This document shows positions 49,997 to 63,180 of a DNA stretch of 64,000 nt, piece after piece. The first letter of the stretch is position 1; every line of letters starts with the position of its first letter. The notes under the pieces were generated by a model that saw nothing but the letters and a program-made list of their open reading frames with translations, was not told the DNA's origin and did no database searches. The position numbers and the translations under genes were made by a program. Location: positions 53,191 to 117,190 of the forward strand of contig NW_021167083.1 in the NCBI RefSeq assembly GCF_003711515.1, given 5' to 3'. The DNA comes from Sodiomyces alkalinus F11. Its lineage: Eukaryota; Ascomycota; Sordariomycetes; Glomerellales; Plectosphaerellaceae.

Positions 49997-52101
49997 GGTG
50001 GTACAGAGTGGTGTATGTGTGTGCGTGTGTGTCTGTCTGTGATGTGAGACGGGGAAACAAAGCTGAATAAAGGGTGCGAATTCGAGTGATGCCGAAGGCG
50101 TTGGGCGGTAGGGAAGGAATGTCGTGATCGTCGGCCTTCTGGGGTTTCTCTCGATTTTCCCTCGTCTATCTGTTCGGGTGCTGCCCCCGAGGCAATGATC
50201 AATCGGCCGATTCCCGCTGCCGACGTCGTCGTCTTCGCGTTGAGACTGTGCCCGTTATCCCGTTATCGTTAAGGCGGGGGACGTTTAGGGAATGGAAAGG
50301 GACAGATCAGGGCGAGAAAAGGGGTTTGAGGGTGAAAGAAGACGTGCAGAAAAGAGGCGGGAAGAAAACAACTGGGAGGATTGTCGGGTGGCTCCCGAGA
50401 CTGCCTCGTCACCTGCAACCAACTGGGAAACTTGGCGACTTGGCAATCGCGGGAGAGAGGGGAGAGAGTGGAGGTGGAGAGAGAGGTCTGGAGGTGAAAA
50501 GGTGAAAGAGGTTTTACTTCTTTTTTGGGGGCGGGGAAGATGAATAGATCAAGGCTTTCTCCTTTTTTCTCTCTCTTTTTTTCTGTTTTTCCTTGTCGAC
50601 AAGATCAGAGCGCGATAGTTGGCAGGTCCATTGGAGGTTGGGTCTGTTTGGTATTAGGATACTACGTGTAATACTTGGGAGACAGGTATCTAAAGGTATA
50701 CGCGAATGGCTGTACAACGTACTCCGCACTCAATAAGGTAAGGTACATTCCGTCCCCGTACCTACGAATCAAACGAAGAAACGGACCAGATGACAAAGAT
50801 AAATACCTTAAAAGTAAGGTAGAGATGGTATTGGATAGAAAGGGTGCAATGCAAGGTCAGGCTCAAGAAGCCGGGTCACCTATGGAGTACGAAGTAATTA
50901 CTGTCCGTACTGTATAAAGTATGTTATGTACCTACTCTGTAATAAGGTAGTCAACAGGAAGATAATAACCTAGAAGGCAAGAGGAGGACGAAGTGACAGA
51001 CAAGCGGCCTCCCTCTTTTCGGACCGCCGACCAGCGGACCAAGTGACCTGTGGGGTCGTAAAATTGAAGGAAATTGGGCAGGTCCAGTGGACCGTTAGCG
51101 GCAATTACCCAATCATGGTCGGAAAGAACACGGGGTTCGCGCTCATTTGGATGGATGATGCCTTTGGCCGTACCTACAAGTAGATACTACGAAAATGGAC
51201 TGGAAGCGAAGGACCCTAAGGTAGACACGTAAGGTACCCGACCCGCCAACTAATTGGCGAAGGTACACTAGTTCCTAATTCGAGTTGGCCAATAAAGAAG
51301 GGATCTTAATCCTTTGCCGCCATTAAATACGACCGGGATTTTCCCATGCTCTCGGGTCGATGTCGTCCACTCAGGATCACAAGCTATGCTCGCCTATTTC
51401 TATGGGGTCGCTGATGAAGTACACTACGTGTAGTATAGAGTGGTAGTATTTGTACGTGTATCTTCGGAACCTGCCACTACCTTAAGTCAACCATCGAGAA
51501 GAATGTACGGTGGATGTTGCCGAGATGGCCGTCTTCCGCCTGCTTTATTTATCTGGCTTCGTTCGGGTGGGTGAGAATCTCGGAGTATGTGGTATTGATT
51601 AGGTCTCTGGATTGAGCATCGGTCATTTGCTAGATCTATTCGAATATGTGACTGACGTACGGAGATGGCAATCATTGTATTAAGATCATCTCGAATGACG
51701 ACAACTAGATGATCGTGTCCGGTCTTATAAAATCCGCGTACACGTGTACTTATATCTCTTTTGTTATTCGGGGACCGAAGGAAAAATAGAAGGCCAAGTC
51801 GGGTTCGAGGGAATATCTATCAACTGCCATCTCAGCATGGTCGAGAGAGAGCGGATGTGGAGCAGAGTAATCACCAGGAGTCGAGCGGCCATATCAAGTC
51901 GTCGTCGCCCCGTTTCAAGCTTCACAGTAGGGCTGGTAGTCACTCTGCACAGTTTATCGTCGTCCAAAATCTACTTAATCCATGGATATAATACGATCAT
52001 CCGTACAGCTACACGTGGAGGTACTCAGCGCACACCCCGAACATCAAAAGCCCAGTCTCCCTGGTACTTCGCCCAACCTTCGGTAGCATACATGGGGCCC
52101 A
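49997..52101. other. 2.1-kb intergenic region
   Basis: Upstream of the PI4P 5-kinase and downstream of CFT2. (GT)-rich DNA at 50,010-50,035 and GGTACC/AAGGTA words at 50,735-50,760, 50,800-50,822 and 51,218-51,241. No convincing gene. Confidence 0.5.
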
Positions 52102-52166
52102 TCTCTCTCCCCCTCTCCCTCTCCCTCTCCCTCTCCCTCTCCCTCTCCCTCTCCCGCTCCCTCTCT
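52102..52166. repeat. (CCCTCT)n hexanucleotide tract at the CFT2 3' end
   Basis: About ten CCCTCT units with one C-to-G change, ending two bases before the CFT2 stop codon (TAG on the minus strand). On the CFT2 mRNA it would be a purine (GAGGGA)n tract immediately after the stop. Confidence 0.9.
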
Positions 52167-55100
52167 CTATGCGCCTGCAACCACTGCCAATCCATCGTAA
52201 ATCATCCTCTTCACTTCGTACAACGTGTTCCTATGCTGCACAACCGACGTCGCATCCGCCACCCCCACGGCCTCCACGTCGATTTTGCCCGTACCAGTCT
52301 TCCGAACCGCCACGCTCCCGTTCACCACCAACGTTCCCTCGCCCCGAAACTCGGCCGCAAAGCCCGCCCCCTGCAGGGCCCGCCGCAGATCCGTCAGACG
52401 CAGGTCACCGACGTGCAGCGGCTGCGCCGCCGCGCGAACGGCAGACGCCATGCTCATGGGAAGTGTGTCCAGCGTCGGCACCACCTGGACGCGGCCGTCG
52501 GGCTCCTCCTCGGTATTTGTCTCACCAACTGTCTTGCCCGTATCGTCGCCCGTTTTCTGCCTCTTGTTGCTGCTGCTGCTGCTGCTGCTGGTCCCGTCCT
52601 CGACAGAGAGCGGTTCCCCGACGAGTTGACCCGTGATGGTGACCACGCCCAGACCGCGGAAATTCTGCCACTTCAGCTTCCTCACAAGCGAGTCCGACAG
52701 CTTGACGACCCAGGCGTTCGTGTCCACGCTGGCGTCGACGAGCTCGCCCGTCTCGGGCGTGAAAACGTCCACCACGCCTTCGTCGGACGCTCCGATCTGG
52801 GCCGCCAGAAGCTTCCTACAGTCCGTCGCCAATGTCTTTGTTTCTTCGCGCGTGCCCCCGACAAGGATCAGTTTCCTTGGCTGGATCAGCGGGATCAGGT
52901 TGTTCAGAGTCCTCTTGTCGTGAAGGCCGCTGCAGTCCACGAAGCCGATGCGCAAGTTCACCATGACCGTTTCGGTTGTCCTGACAAGTTTGGCCGGACC
53001 CTGGACCTCCTCCCCCTCCTCCACGACGTCTTCTTCTTCCACATCGTCTAGGTCGTCCGCCATAGGGCCGTCCGAGGATGCGACCCGCGGTTCCTGATCG
53101 TCCGTAGACCCGTTCTTCCTCCGATTCGGTCGCTTGCTCGAGCCCTTGCCGGCGTTGTCCTCCCATTTCCGCTTCTTCCCTAATCGATTATCGTCTTCGT
53201 TCCCGCGTGCGGCATGGGCATGGGCATGGGCGTCGGCGTCGGCATTGGCATCCGGAACTTGAACGTCTTCTTCCTTTTCCTCGGCTCGCAGGTAATCTTC
53301 GGGCCGTATCATGTCGCCGAATTGGTCGTCGCGCCTTCGCCGTATGGCCAGCGGGAACGACCGCTCACGGCCGCGCTTATTCCGGACGTCGAAATCGCTC
53401 GCGCCGCGCTTCTTGGTGAGGATGTTGATGCCCAGATCCTTGTCGCTCAAGACGACCTTCTTGCGAGTCGCCTGTCCCATGGTGGTGGAGATATTGAGGG
53501 CCCTGCCTTGCTGTTCATTGTCAGAGCCGCCCGAGTCGGATGATGACTCGGATGACGCCTCGTCGGCCGCGTCTACAGGGGCTTCCAAGGCCGTTGCTCC
53601 CCCGGTCTGCAAGGTTGCTTGAAGCTGCCGCTGCGTTGCGAGCCATTGTTGATATATCGTCAGTTCTTCCCCCTCGAGAGCCTGCCGCTTCGAATTGTCA
53701 ATGGTCAACTCGCGTCCGCCGCCGTATACGAGCTCGATGCTGTCGCCATTCGCCGTTTGGTCGACGGACACGCCGTCCCGACGCTCCTTCCACCATTCCC
53801 AGAGCGTTCTCGCAAGTGACGGCCGGTCCGTCGCCGACAGCGCTGGCTTGTCGGTCAAAACGACAAGGTTCCTCGAGTCCCTGGCGAGACCTCGCAGCAG
53901 GTCCTTCGAAAACCCCCAGTCCAGGCTGGCATCGCTGGCCAGGATGACGCGGCCTCCGGATTGCACATTGTCGGTGCTTCGGCTGAGCAGCTTTTCGATC
54001 TGGGCCCGTTTCTCCACTAATCTCACATGGCGGAAATCGAAGGGCGCCGCATCCCCGGAGTGCTTCCCGTCCGCGCCATTCGTTTTGCGCAGACCGTCGG
54101 CGGTGGCTTCGAACTCTCGGACGATGTTGTCGTCCATCCATTCGAGCATACTTCGGGCGTAGCGCAGGGCGCTGGACATGTTGCGGCCGGCCAAGTACAG
54201 CTTGGAGGTCTTGAGGACGCTGTCCTCCTTAGCCGCCGCATCGGTCCTCCAGGCGTGCTCCAGCAGGTAGGCCAGTTCCAGGACGCGGGCACTCGAGTCG
54301 ACGGGGATGAGCGCGGTCCCTCCACGACTCAGGCAAAGCTTGAGCATGTCGACGAGCTGTTCATCGCGCTTGGCCCTCCCCCCGGGCGGGGCGACCTTGT
54401 CGGCGCCGCGACTGCTGCACACCAAGGCGGTGGGCTTGCGCAATTGCTCGATGACCTCTGCCCCTCCCGCGCCGGCCCCGCCCAGCCAAGCCGCACCGGC
54501 AAAGACATTCTCCCTCGCCTGGTTCCAGTCGACGGCGTAGACAATCGACTCTAGGCCGTGTTGAATATGCCAGATGGTTCCGCCCAGGGTGTGACCGGCA
54601 TTGTAGGCCGTGATGGTGAGGCCGTTGAGAGGAGGCGAGAAGGGCGAGGGTAAAGGTTCGTGCGGTTGGGAGTATTTCAGGGCCTGGACAAGGGAGAAGT
54701 ATCGAGTGATCTCTTCTGGGGTCGGTGCTTGGAGGAGGAATTCGTGTTCGGAGACGGTTTGTTGGGAGTACGAGTAGACGGCTTCGCCTAGAGAGGTATG
54801 CGGTATGGTTGTCGCAGCGAGAGGGGTAGAAGAGTATAGGTCCTGGGTCAGCGTGCGACCCAGGTCAATGACTGGTCTTGTGGCGTAGACGGGTATTCTT
54901 GTGAAGAGGGGAATATTCTTGCAGCAGTGTGCAAAGGCGGCGAGATGTGAGGTAGTCGCGTGGGTAAGAAGGATGAGCGATAGTGTCGGAACTTGCCTAG
55001 AGATGCATAGAAAATGACATGGTTAGTAGATGATCGGACCACAAACGGATTCTCCCATTTCTCTTTGGTCTTTGGCAGTCAAATGCAACCAGCGCGACGC

Positions 55101-55248
55101 ACTTCTCAAGCTCCCGAAGCTTTTCGACATGGAAGGACTCGTCCCATCCTATGTCTATCAGGACTTTGACACCTCCATCTAGTTCCAGGATCGACTGTGA
55201 CGCGGTCGACTCGGACTGGGCGCCCTGCAAAGGACAAAAGGTGAACAT
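52167..55248 (-). CDS. CFT2: Cleavage and polyadenylation factor subunit Cft2 (CPSF100)
   Basis: Exons are 55,248-55,103 and 54,996-52,167 (991 aa); the 106-nt intron has donor GTGCGT and acceptor CTAG. It starts M-F-T-F-C-P-L-Q-G-A-Q, then L-D-G-G-V-K-V-L-I-D-I-G-W-D-E. The lactamase fold continues with L-S-L-I-L-L-T-H-A-T-T-S-H-L-A-A. The active HxHxDH motif of the nuclease paralogue is not present here, as expected for this pseudo-enzyme subunit. A-Y-N-A-G-H-T-L-G-G-T-I-W and the beta-CASP region follow, with a long acidic/basic disordered insert around residues 580-750. The C terminus is I-Y-D-G-L-A-V-V-A-G. It partners the CPSF73-type endonuclease in nuclear mRNA 3'-end cleavage. The start at 55,248 is the conserved Met. 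Confidence 0.95.
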
Positions 55249-56308
55249 GATGGCTGGAGTCGTTATGATGCGCAAGGCATCCTCCTATGGGCGAGAGGGA
55301 TGGATTCTGCTCGGGCGAGTATCGATGTCGGCGAAGGGGGGAAAGTCTGATAAGGGCCGGCCGGGACTGGTTGTTAAGAGTTTCGAGCCAGTAGCCTAAG
55401 GAGTACCGCTGGCTGGCCGTACACTGAGAAGTGGTTTGCCTTTCTCTAGGTTTGTTGATGGTCAGATTTACATGTCTTGTATGTACAATCGCACGAAGTA
55501 GTTGCGCGGACTGACCAAAAAACCGGCAACCGCGTCTAAATGCATGAGGTAAGGTACCTAGGTACTGGACCGGTTCCCACCCTAGGTATTTAGGTACCTT
55601 AGGTAGGTATGTAGGCTAGGTGTGTGCCGCTGCCTTATTGGTCAATCGTTGGACCTAGTGGATACAGGTTTCGGTACTTTGAAGCAGCGGGTATATTTTG
55701 TTAAGAATATATGCACCACAGTATTGCGCCCCCTATCTCGACTTTTAAGGTACCTTGCGATAAGAACAGGAATGGTGGGCACGGATAAGGTACCCGGTAC
55801 GCACCTCGGTGTACCTCAACCGTTGAGGTTGACCACAGGGATGGAAAAACTTCGGAGTGAATCGTGGCAGCTTCCCTCCCCCCACCCAATGATTTCCATG
55901 TGGAAGGAGATCCCGACGATATCTAATTACCTCCGTATGCTTCGTGCTTTGTAAAAGACGGGAACAACAAAGACCAAAACTCTCAATTCGTGCGAAAACG
56001 CAGGCTCCAAGCCCTCCTGTCCTCTCGACTATGATGCCATACTGGTGGTAGTGGGCAATTTCTTTTATCTTTTTACTCTACACTCCAGTGCCCTTCGCGA
56101 TCTCTCAACTACACCACACCGCACCGCACCCGCACCACCTGGCATCATTATTATATCTATCTGTACCTACGCAACACGTATTGTATACCCCTTCTATTTA
56201 TCTCTACGTCTATCCCATCGCTTCTCTGGTCCTTTGCAATTGCACCGCCGCGAGTGAATCCCACCCGTTAACAGCTTCGGTCGCCGACCCCCTAGACGAC
56301 CCCCAGCC
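55249..56308. promoter_or_regulatory. Shared promoter region of CFT2 and SEC24
   Basis: About 1.06 kb between divergent starts. Dense GGTACC/CCTAGG words at 55,548-55,620 and 55,745-55,815. CT/CA-rich DNA just upstream of the SEC24 ATG resembles a 5' UTR. Confidence 0.6.
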
Positions 56309-59300
56309 ATGGATTTCGGGATGTATCATCACCTGGGGCAGGGCGAGCCGATCGATCCCTCCGACCCCAATCGAACGACACAACCCGCTCCCCCACAGTT
56401 TCAACCACCCGTGGCCAGTCCACCGTACGAACAAGGACAGGGACAAGGGCAGGGACAGCCTGCGTATGGCGCACCACCGCCTGGTCAGCAACAGCAACAA
56501 GCATATGGCGCACCGCCGCCTGGGCAGAGCGGCTTCCCGCCCCAGAGCCCTCAAGATGCCACCTTGTCCGCACAGATGGCGTCCATGTCTCTGGGTGGAG
56601 GCGTCGGGGCAGGGGAGGTGCACGCAAGGAGAAAAAAGAAGGACCGCCATGCGTACCATCAGGTCGACGCCGCGGGCTCCTCTCAGCCTTTCAGCGGCAT
56701 GCCTCCTCCTGGGACCCCCGCTTCGTCGTTCCTGAACACTCCCGGTCCAGTCTCGCCAGTGTCTCCTGGTGGTGTTGGTGTCGGTGTCGGTGTCGGTGTC
56801 GGTGGACAATTCATCAACCCCCAGGGCGTGGCCCAGATGAACCAATTCCCCGCCCAGGCAGGCGTCGACGTCTCTGCTGCTACGCCCTTGTCGCCGAATC
56901 CCTTCACCTCGCCAGTGCCAACCCCCGGCGCTAATGGAGTCGGGCTTGGGCCGTCGCCCGCCTTTGTACCGGCGTCGGGTCAGCAGCAGGTATCTCCCGA
57001 CGAGATGCCGAGCATCCCCCTTTCGCGGGATGCCCTCCAAGAGTTCTACCTCAAGAACATCTACCCGACTTTCGAGAGACACGTCCCCCCTCCGTCCACG
57101 ACCTCGTTCGTCGCCTTCGATCAGGGAAACGCCTCCCCGAAGTTCGCCCGCCTCACCATGAATAACATCCCGGCCACGGCCGAGGGCCTGGCTAGCACGG
57201 GCCTTCCCTTGGGTCTGGTCTTGCAACCCTTGGCCGCGCTCCAGCAAGGCGAGCTCGAGATTCCCGTTATCGATTTCGGCGACGTTGGACCCCCGAGATG
57301 TCGCCGGTGCCGGGCCTACATCAACCCTTTCATGATGTTCAGGTCCGGCGGCAACCGATACGTCTGCAACCTCTGCTCCTATCCCAACGATACGCCGTCC
57401 GAGTACTTCGCAGCCACCACGCCGCAGGGCGTGAGAGTGGACCGAGATCACCGACCTGAGCTGACGCGTGGAACCGTCGAGTTCGTCGTGCCTAAGGAGT
57501 ATTGGACGAGGGAGCCTGTCGGCCTGCGCCTGCTCTTCCTCATCGACGTCACGCAGGAATCCTACACGAAGGGCTTTGTCGAGTCTTTCTGTGAAGGTAT
57601 TCTCGCCGCCCTGTACGGGGGAGAAGAAGAGGACGAGGACGGTGAGCCTAAGCGGCAAATACCTCTCGGTGCAAAGGTCGGCTTCGTTTCGTTCGACAAG
57701 GACATCCATTTCTACAACGTCAACGTAAGTAGCTACGGTCTTCCACGGTGTGTGGGTGTGGTATGGGTATGGTATGGTATGGTACAGCGCGTATCCCCTT
57801 CTGACAACCATCGCAGCCGGCCCTCGACCAAGCCCAAATGATGATCATGCCGGACCTCGAGGATCCCTTCGTCCCCCTGAGCGACGGCTTGTTTATTGAC
57901 CCTTACGAATCAAAGTAAGTCTCTTCTGTGTGTGTTGTGTGGGTACGATACGAAGACGTCTAAAAACTCACGAATATTTTCCCAGGGCTGTGATCACATC
58001 GCTCCTGACTAGATTGCCGGAAATGTTTTCCACAGTCAAGAACCCAGAGCCTGCCCTTCTGGCCACCCTCAATTCGGCCGTTGCCGCCCTGGAGAAAACC
58101 GGTGGCAAGATCATCTGCTCGTGCACAGCACTGCCGACGTGGGGTCCTGGTCGCCTGTTCTTGAGGGACGACGGCAAGCATCCGGGCGGAGAAGTCGACA
58201 AGAAGCTCTTCACGACAGAACATCCTGCTTGGAAGAGGACGACGGAAAAGATGGTCGCGGCCGGAATCGGTGCCGACTTCTTCCTCGCCGCCCCTTCCGG
58301 TGGATATCTCGATATCGGCACCATCGGTCATGTCGCCGCCACAACCGGTGGCGAGACTTTCTACTACCCCAACTTCATCGGGGCTCGAGATAACACCAAG
58401 CTCTCGGAGGAGATCAAGCATGCGGTGACGCGCGAGACGGGCTTCCAGGTCCTTATGAAGGTCCGGTGCTCGACGGGACTGCAGGTTTCGGCCTACCACG
58501 GCAACTTTGTCCAACACACGTTCGGCGCCGACCTCGAGATCGGGGTCATGGACGCCGACAAGGCTCTCGGCGTGACCTTCACCTACGACGGCAAACTCGA
58601 CTCCAAGCTGGATGCGCACTTCCAGTCTGCGCTTCTGTACACGACGGCCTCGGGACAGCGGAGAGTGCGATGCACCAACGTGATTGCCAGTGTTAGCGAC
58701 AATGCGCGCGATTGCGTCAAGTTCATCGACCAGGACGCCGTCTTCACCATGTTTGCCAAGGAGGCGGGCACGAAGCTGGCGACCACGTCGGCGAATCTCA
58801 AGGACATTCGGAACTTCCTCACCGAGCGGACGATCGATGTCCTGGCGTGCTACCGCAAGAACTTCCTCACGCAGGCGCATCCGCCGAGCCAGCTCGTGAT
58901 GCCGGAGCGACTGAAGGAGCTTTCCATGTACATGCTGGGCCTCATCAAGTCCCGGGCGTTCAAGGGGGGCAACGAGAGTACGGATCGCAGGACGCACGAG
59001 CAACGGATGATCCGATCGATGGGGCCGCTCGAATTGAGCTTATACCTCTACCCTCGGATGATCCCCATCCACAACCTACAGGCGGAGGAAGGGTTCCCCG
59101 ACGCGTCGGGACACCTCAAGCTGCCCCCGTCCAGCCGGGCCTCGTTCTCCCGGGTCGAGCCCGGCGGCGTCTATCTCGTGGACAACGGGCAGCAGTGTCT
59201 GATTTGGTTCCACGCACAGACGTCGCCCAACCTCATCGCCGACCTGTTCGGCGAAGACAAGACGAGCCTGCAGAGCCTCGACGCCTATACTTCCTCCCTT

Positions 59301-59751
59301 CCCGTCCTTCCGACCCACCTGAACGCGCAGGTGCGGAACATTCTGGAATTCCTGAAGCTGCTGCGCGGGTCCAAGGGCATGGCCATTCAGCTGGCCCGTC
59401 AAGGCATCGACGGGGCCGAGTACGAGTTTGCGCGTATGCTGGTGGAGGATCGGAACAACGAGGCCCAGAGCTACATCGACTGGCTCGTCCATCTTCACAA
59501 GGGCGTTCAACTTGAGGTAGGCTAATCCTGTTCTCCTCTCTTCTTCTCGTTCTATCTACCTAGCTCCCTACCCACCCACCCATCTATCTACCTACCATCA
59601 CGGGAACTGGTCCAACGAAACCATTGCTAACTGCTTCTTTTTTTTTTCCTTCCTCCGAACACAGCTGTCGGGACAGAGAAAGAGGGGAGACCACGCGACA
59701 GATGGCGGCGTATTGTCGAACTTTACCGGCTTACGACCAGGCTACTGGTGA
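56309..59751 (+). CDS. SEC24: COPII coat subunit Sec24
   Basis: Exons are 56,309-57,724, 57,817-57,914, 57,986-59,516 and 59,665-59,751 (1,043 aa, frame closed). Donors are GTAAGT, GTAAGT and GTAGGC. The Pro/Gln/Gly-rich N terminus contains G-Q-G-Q-G-Q and a (Gly-Val)n run. The zinc finger C-R-R-C...C-N-L-C is at about residues 330-352. Then come the trunk (L-L-F-L-I-D-V-T), beta-sandwich, helical and gelsolin domains, ending L-S-N-F-T-G-L-R-P-G-Y-W. Sec24 binds cargo signals and Sec23 on ER exit sites. The last exon is only 29 codons and supplies the conserved C terminus. Confidence 0.96.
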
Positions 59752-60220
59752 GAGTGAGACGGCCGGGGGGGCGGAGGAGAAAACGAAAACGCACGGTAGA
59801 TAGAGACAGGACAAAGTAAGGTCCACGGCATATATCCTGTATAGGAACCCGACAAACCCGGATCGTTCCAGTCCAGGTTTGCATCGGTATCGTTGTTTGT
59901 CTTCGTCCACTGACACAGCCTCCGGGGCCGTCTCCATTGGTAAATAGGGGGGCAAAAGTCGGGGGTGCGAATTCAAGGGCGCCCAGCACAGCGTGATGAG
60001 TGATGGCATTTTTGTTTCGTTTCCAACCCAGCGCTAAACCAGGCATTTTCCTCAACACCATGGTCTCTCGTCTCGCGTGCACAGTGAATGAATGACAACA
60101 GAAAGCAAACGACATGCGAAGCAGCCGAAAGGAACGCAAAGCCGTCGACGACGCGGCCGGCTGGCTAGGATTCTGTGATGCTAATGCAGGTAGGCGTCCC
60201 GCACCGGGATGTATCGTCCT

Positions 60221-60276
60221 ACATACATACATACATACATACAGCCTGCCTGCCTGACTGCCTGACTGACTGACTG
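60221..60276. repeat. Compound tetranucleotide microsatellite (ACAT)n/(CTGM)n
   Basis: About six ACAT units, followed directly by CCTG and then GACT repeats. Confidence 0.9.
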
Positions 60277-61264
60277 GCCTACATACACAGTCTGGGTCGT
60301 TCGGCCCGGCGGGGTGTCGAACTCTTTCGGCCGGTGCTATGCCAGCACATTAGGAAACCTCCGCGTACGGTTTGTGTAAAACGTGACGTGCGGGTGTGTG
60401 GGTGTCGTGCTGGCGACTCGGATACTGGGGAGCGGGCCAACGAATGTCAGAAGTAGGTCATCCGACCTGTTTTCTCTGTGTTTGTAGGTGTGTCTGGCTC
60501 CGACCGCCAATGGGCAGCTTATCGCTGTTACTCGTCCCCAAGAGGAGGAAGACGAGACTGACTGGTCTACGCACGCCAAACGTTGGAAAGACACATGTCT
60601 TTCGTGGTTGGTTTGGGTGCCGTTGAGTCCCGCTGTGACGTGGTCTCAGACCTTACACATACGTCCTCTTCCACTCCCTGAGCCTAGTCGGTGCCTGCTA
60701 CTGTGTACTGTGCGTGGCTTGCCTTCCTATTGACTGATCCCCGTCTGTTGGTGATACTCTTGGCAAACTTTGGCATCGTGAGGTATCTTAGGTCGGTAAT
60801 GGTTGATGTTCATGACGACGGAAAGACGACAGACGTGTATATCATACGGGATGGGTTGTGTTTCTTGACGAACAGTTGGATCTGGTATGCGAATTCATCA
60901 TGGTCTTGCCCCCGTTGACCGACTGGCCGGCCTTTGAAACAGAAAAAGAGGATTGAAATCTTTTGGGCCACCCACGGAGGCGTCCTACCTCGCGGGGGTG
61001 CGTATGAGTTTGCATGACATGGGGCCGGCATGGGATTCTGCATTCGTCCCATGTTCGGCGCATCGAGATCACCATAGTTTGCCGTTGGACGCTGTGTAAT
61101 GTGGTACCCGTGGGGGAGCGAGCAGGGGTTTGCAAAAAAAAAACCCCCCAAGGAATAGGCAAGGCGGACGGACGGACGAGGCCCGGGGCGGTGTCACCGT
61201 GTCACAGCGTCACCCCAAGCACAAGCAAGCACGAGCACAAGCACAGACGAGAGACCCGATCCGC

Positions 61265-61289
61265 GAGAGAGAGAGAGAGAGAGAGAGAG
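61265..61289. repeat. (GA)n microsatellite
   Basis: About 12 uninterrupted GA units. Confidence 0.95.
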
Positions 61290-63180
61290 CCTGCCGGGTA
61301 TCTCCTTGTTCTCCCCGTACTAGTGGTGTGTTGAGCAAGGGCTCTCCTGGTCCCATGTCTTTCAGAGGAAACAACAAAGACACATGTTGGGACAATGGAA
61401 TTCAACGAGTGGCCGGTATCGAGGGTGGGGGCCATACACGCTATGGCATGGCCTTGGCCTTTGGGCGTTGTCGACTCCTAATCATGGGATTGAGATTGTC
61501 GAAAAGTCTCAAAACAGAGGAAACATACTATTCCGCAGCGTCCTGCATGTCGCCTCCGTGGCAGGTGGGAACGAATCAGCTACACTACTCCGGCTCCGCA
61601 ACTCGCAATGTGCCACAAGTCCGTTGTAACGTTCCCCCCTATCCTTGCTTGCCGGCCGACGATCTCGGAGTATGGCCGCTCACCCGAGATCTCTTACGTC
61701 GATCATGGCTGGAAACCTGAATCATCACGACCTGAGGAAGTCAGGGGGTTCTGTCGACTTGAAACTGAGGTAGCACGCCCCTTGCAGTCCAGTGTTGTGT
61801 GCTGTGGTAGGACACTGCGACGGTGGGCGACGGGAGATCACACCGAGCGAGGTTGGTGACCAAACATCCACGATGATAGGTCCCGAAGGGGAGGGAAAAT
61901 GAGGTCAGGTGAGCCAAGAGATTCACTTTCTCAGCCTCCAACTGCGTAATTTCAGGCCCAAGGAGACCGGAATAGATAGCCGCCTAGGAAAAGGACTTTG
62001 CCGTAATGTAAGGCTGGGCTTTCATCCAGCTGACCTCCAAGGCAGTGTTCCCACCCTTACCCTTGACTGTTGCAGATATTCCCAAACAAAGGGTCATTTC
62101 CCCGCCGACCACTAACCTGCAAGGGCAATCGCTGTGTGACCCAAGCCCTGTACAACGGGTGGTCTTGGTTGAGCGCATCTTAGCACCAACTACCGGGATC
62201 GAGGAGTCACATATCAGATGTGATGAGATCGTCGCGGTGGCCCCAACCGAACGATTCTGCAAGGCTTTTCCACATTGGGCATGATCGACGCCAGGGTCAG
62301 CCGCAACATTTGTACATACATAATTATGTACAGCTTCAAGACCGGTTTCAAGGGCTTTTGGCATTCACATTCACATGGTGGACTGCACCTCCCTGGACGA
62401 TAGTTCTCACTGCACTCACTATACGACGCGGCGGGAGCCGTACGTCGTGCTGTGCTTCAAGCGCGCTTGCCGCAGTAAGGAACTCGGTCAGTCTAGTCTC
62501 TCGTCGGGCCGACGTTTGTCTCGTACGAGACGTAGCCGCTGAGAGACGGCGAGACATCGTTGTCTTCATCCATGTGGTGCCTGATTCGTCCACCCTCGGT
62601 GATGCCGCCAGTCAGTCACGAAGCTAGTTTGGGGCAGTTGGGCTGCCAAGCATAAGCATCCTCCCCTGCTGTTCCTAGCCCTGTCGAAAGAGATAATGGG
62701 ACAGCTTCGTGTTTCGTACCCATGTGCAAGACGAGAGCCTCCTTTGGAGGACCTGACCTTATTATTTAACAATGCGTTCAGTGTCGTCAAAGCGGCTGTT
62801 GATCTGGAAAAGCAGTTCTATAGATACAGAACACCTGCGTATCCAAGGCCACAGCGCGGGAAAATAGGGGGGGGGGGTTCTGCTCTTGTTTTAGAAAAGC
62901 TCCACCGCAAGAACTGAAAACCAAGCCAAATCAGAAACACCTGCGAGCCTGTGACATATTCCTAACAAGCTTTGCAAAAGAAAACGAAATGAAAATGAGA
63001 CGGTCAGAACGTCACAATTACAAAAATAAGGTGCGTGCATCGTATCATGATGTGGTATGTGGTTTGGGTCCGGGGAACCCTCGTCCCCTGTCTAGCCGTC
63101 CCGGCAAGTTGAGACCTCGTTGTAATACACCGGCCAAGAAGAAGCAAACATTCGAGACATGCTTGATCCGGGAATCTAGA

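Larger units (their letters stand above)
59752..63180. other. 3.4-kb intergenic region
   Basis: Between the SEC24 3' end and the macrodomain-like gene 3' end. Holds an ACAT microsatellite (60,221-60,243), CTGC/CTGA repeats (60,244-60,276) and a GA tract (61,265-61,289). Several 80-200-codon frames exist, but none has recognisable domains or consistent start context. Confidence 0.5.

Noticed and set aside
51744..53051. 435-codon plus-strand open frame opposite the CFT2 3' end
   Set aside because: Runs through the CCCTCT tract and mirrors CFT2; low-complexity shadow.
56210..57811. 533-codon minus-strand open frame opposite SEC24 exon 1
   Set aside because: Shadow of GC-rich codon bias in SEC24; no domain, and SEC24 is unambiguous.
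57960..59003. 347-codon minus-strand open frame opposite SEC24 exon 3
   Set aside because: Antisense shadow; no recognisable protein.
62220..62627. 135-codon plus-strand frame in the SEC24-macrodomain interval
   Set aside because: No recognisable domain and inconsistent amino-acid composition; overlaps open frames on the other strand.
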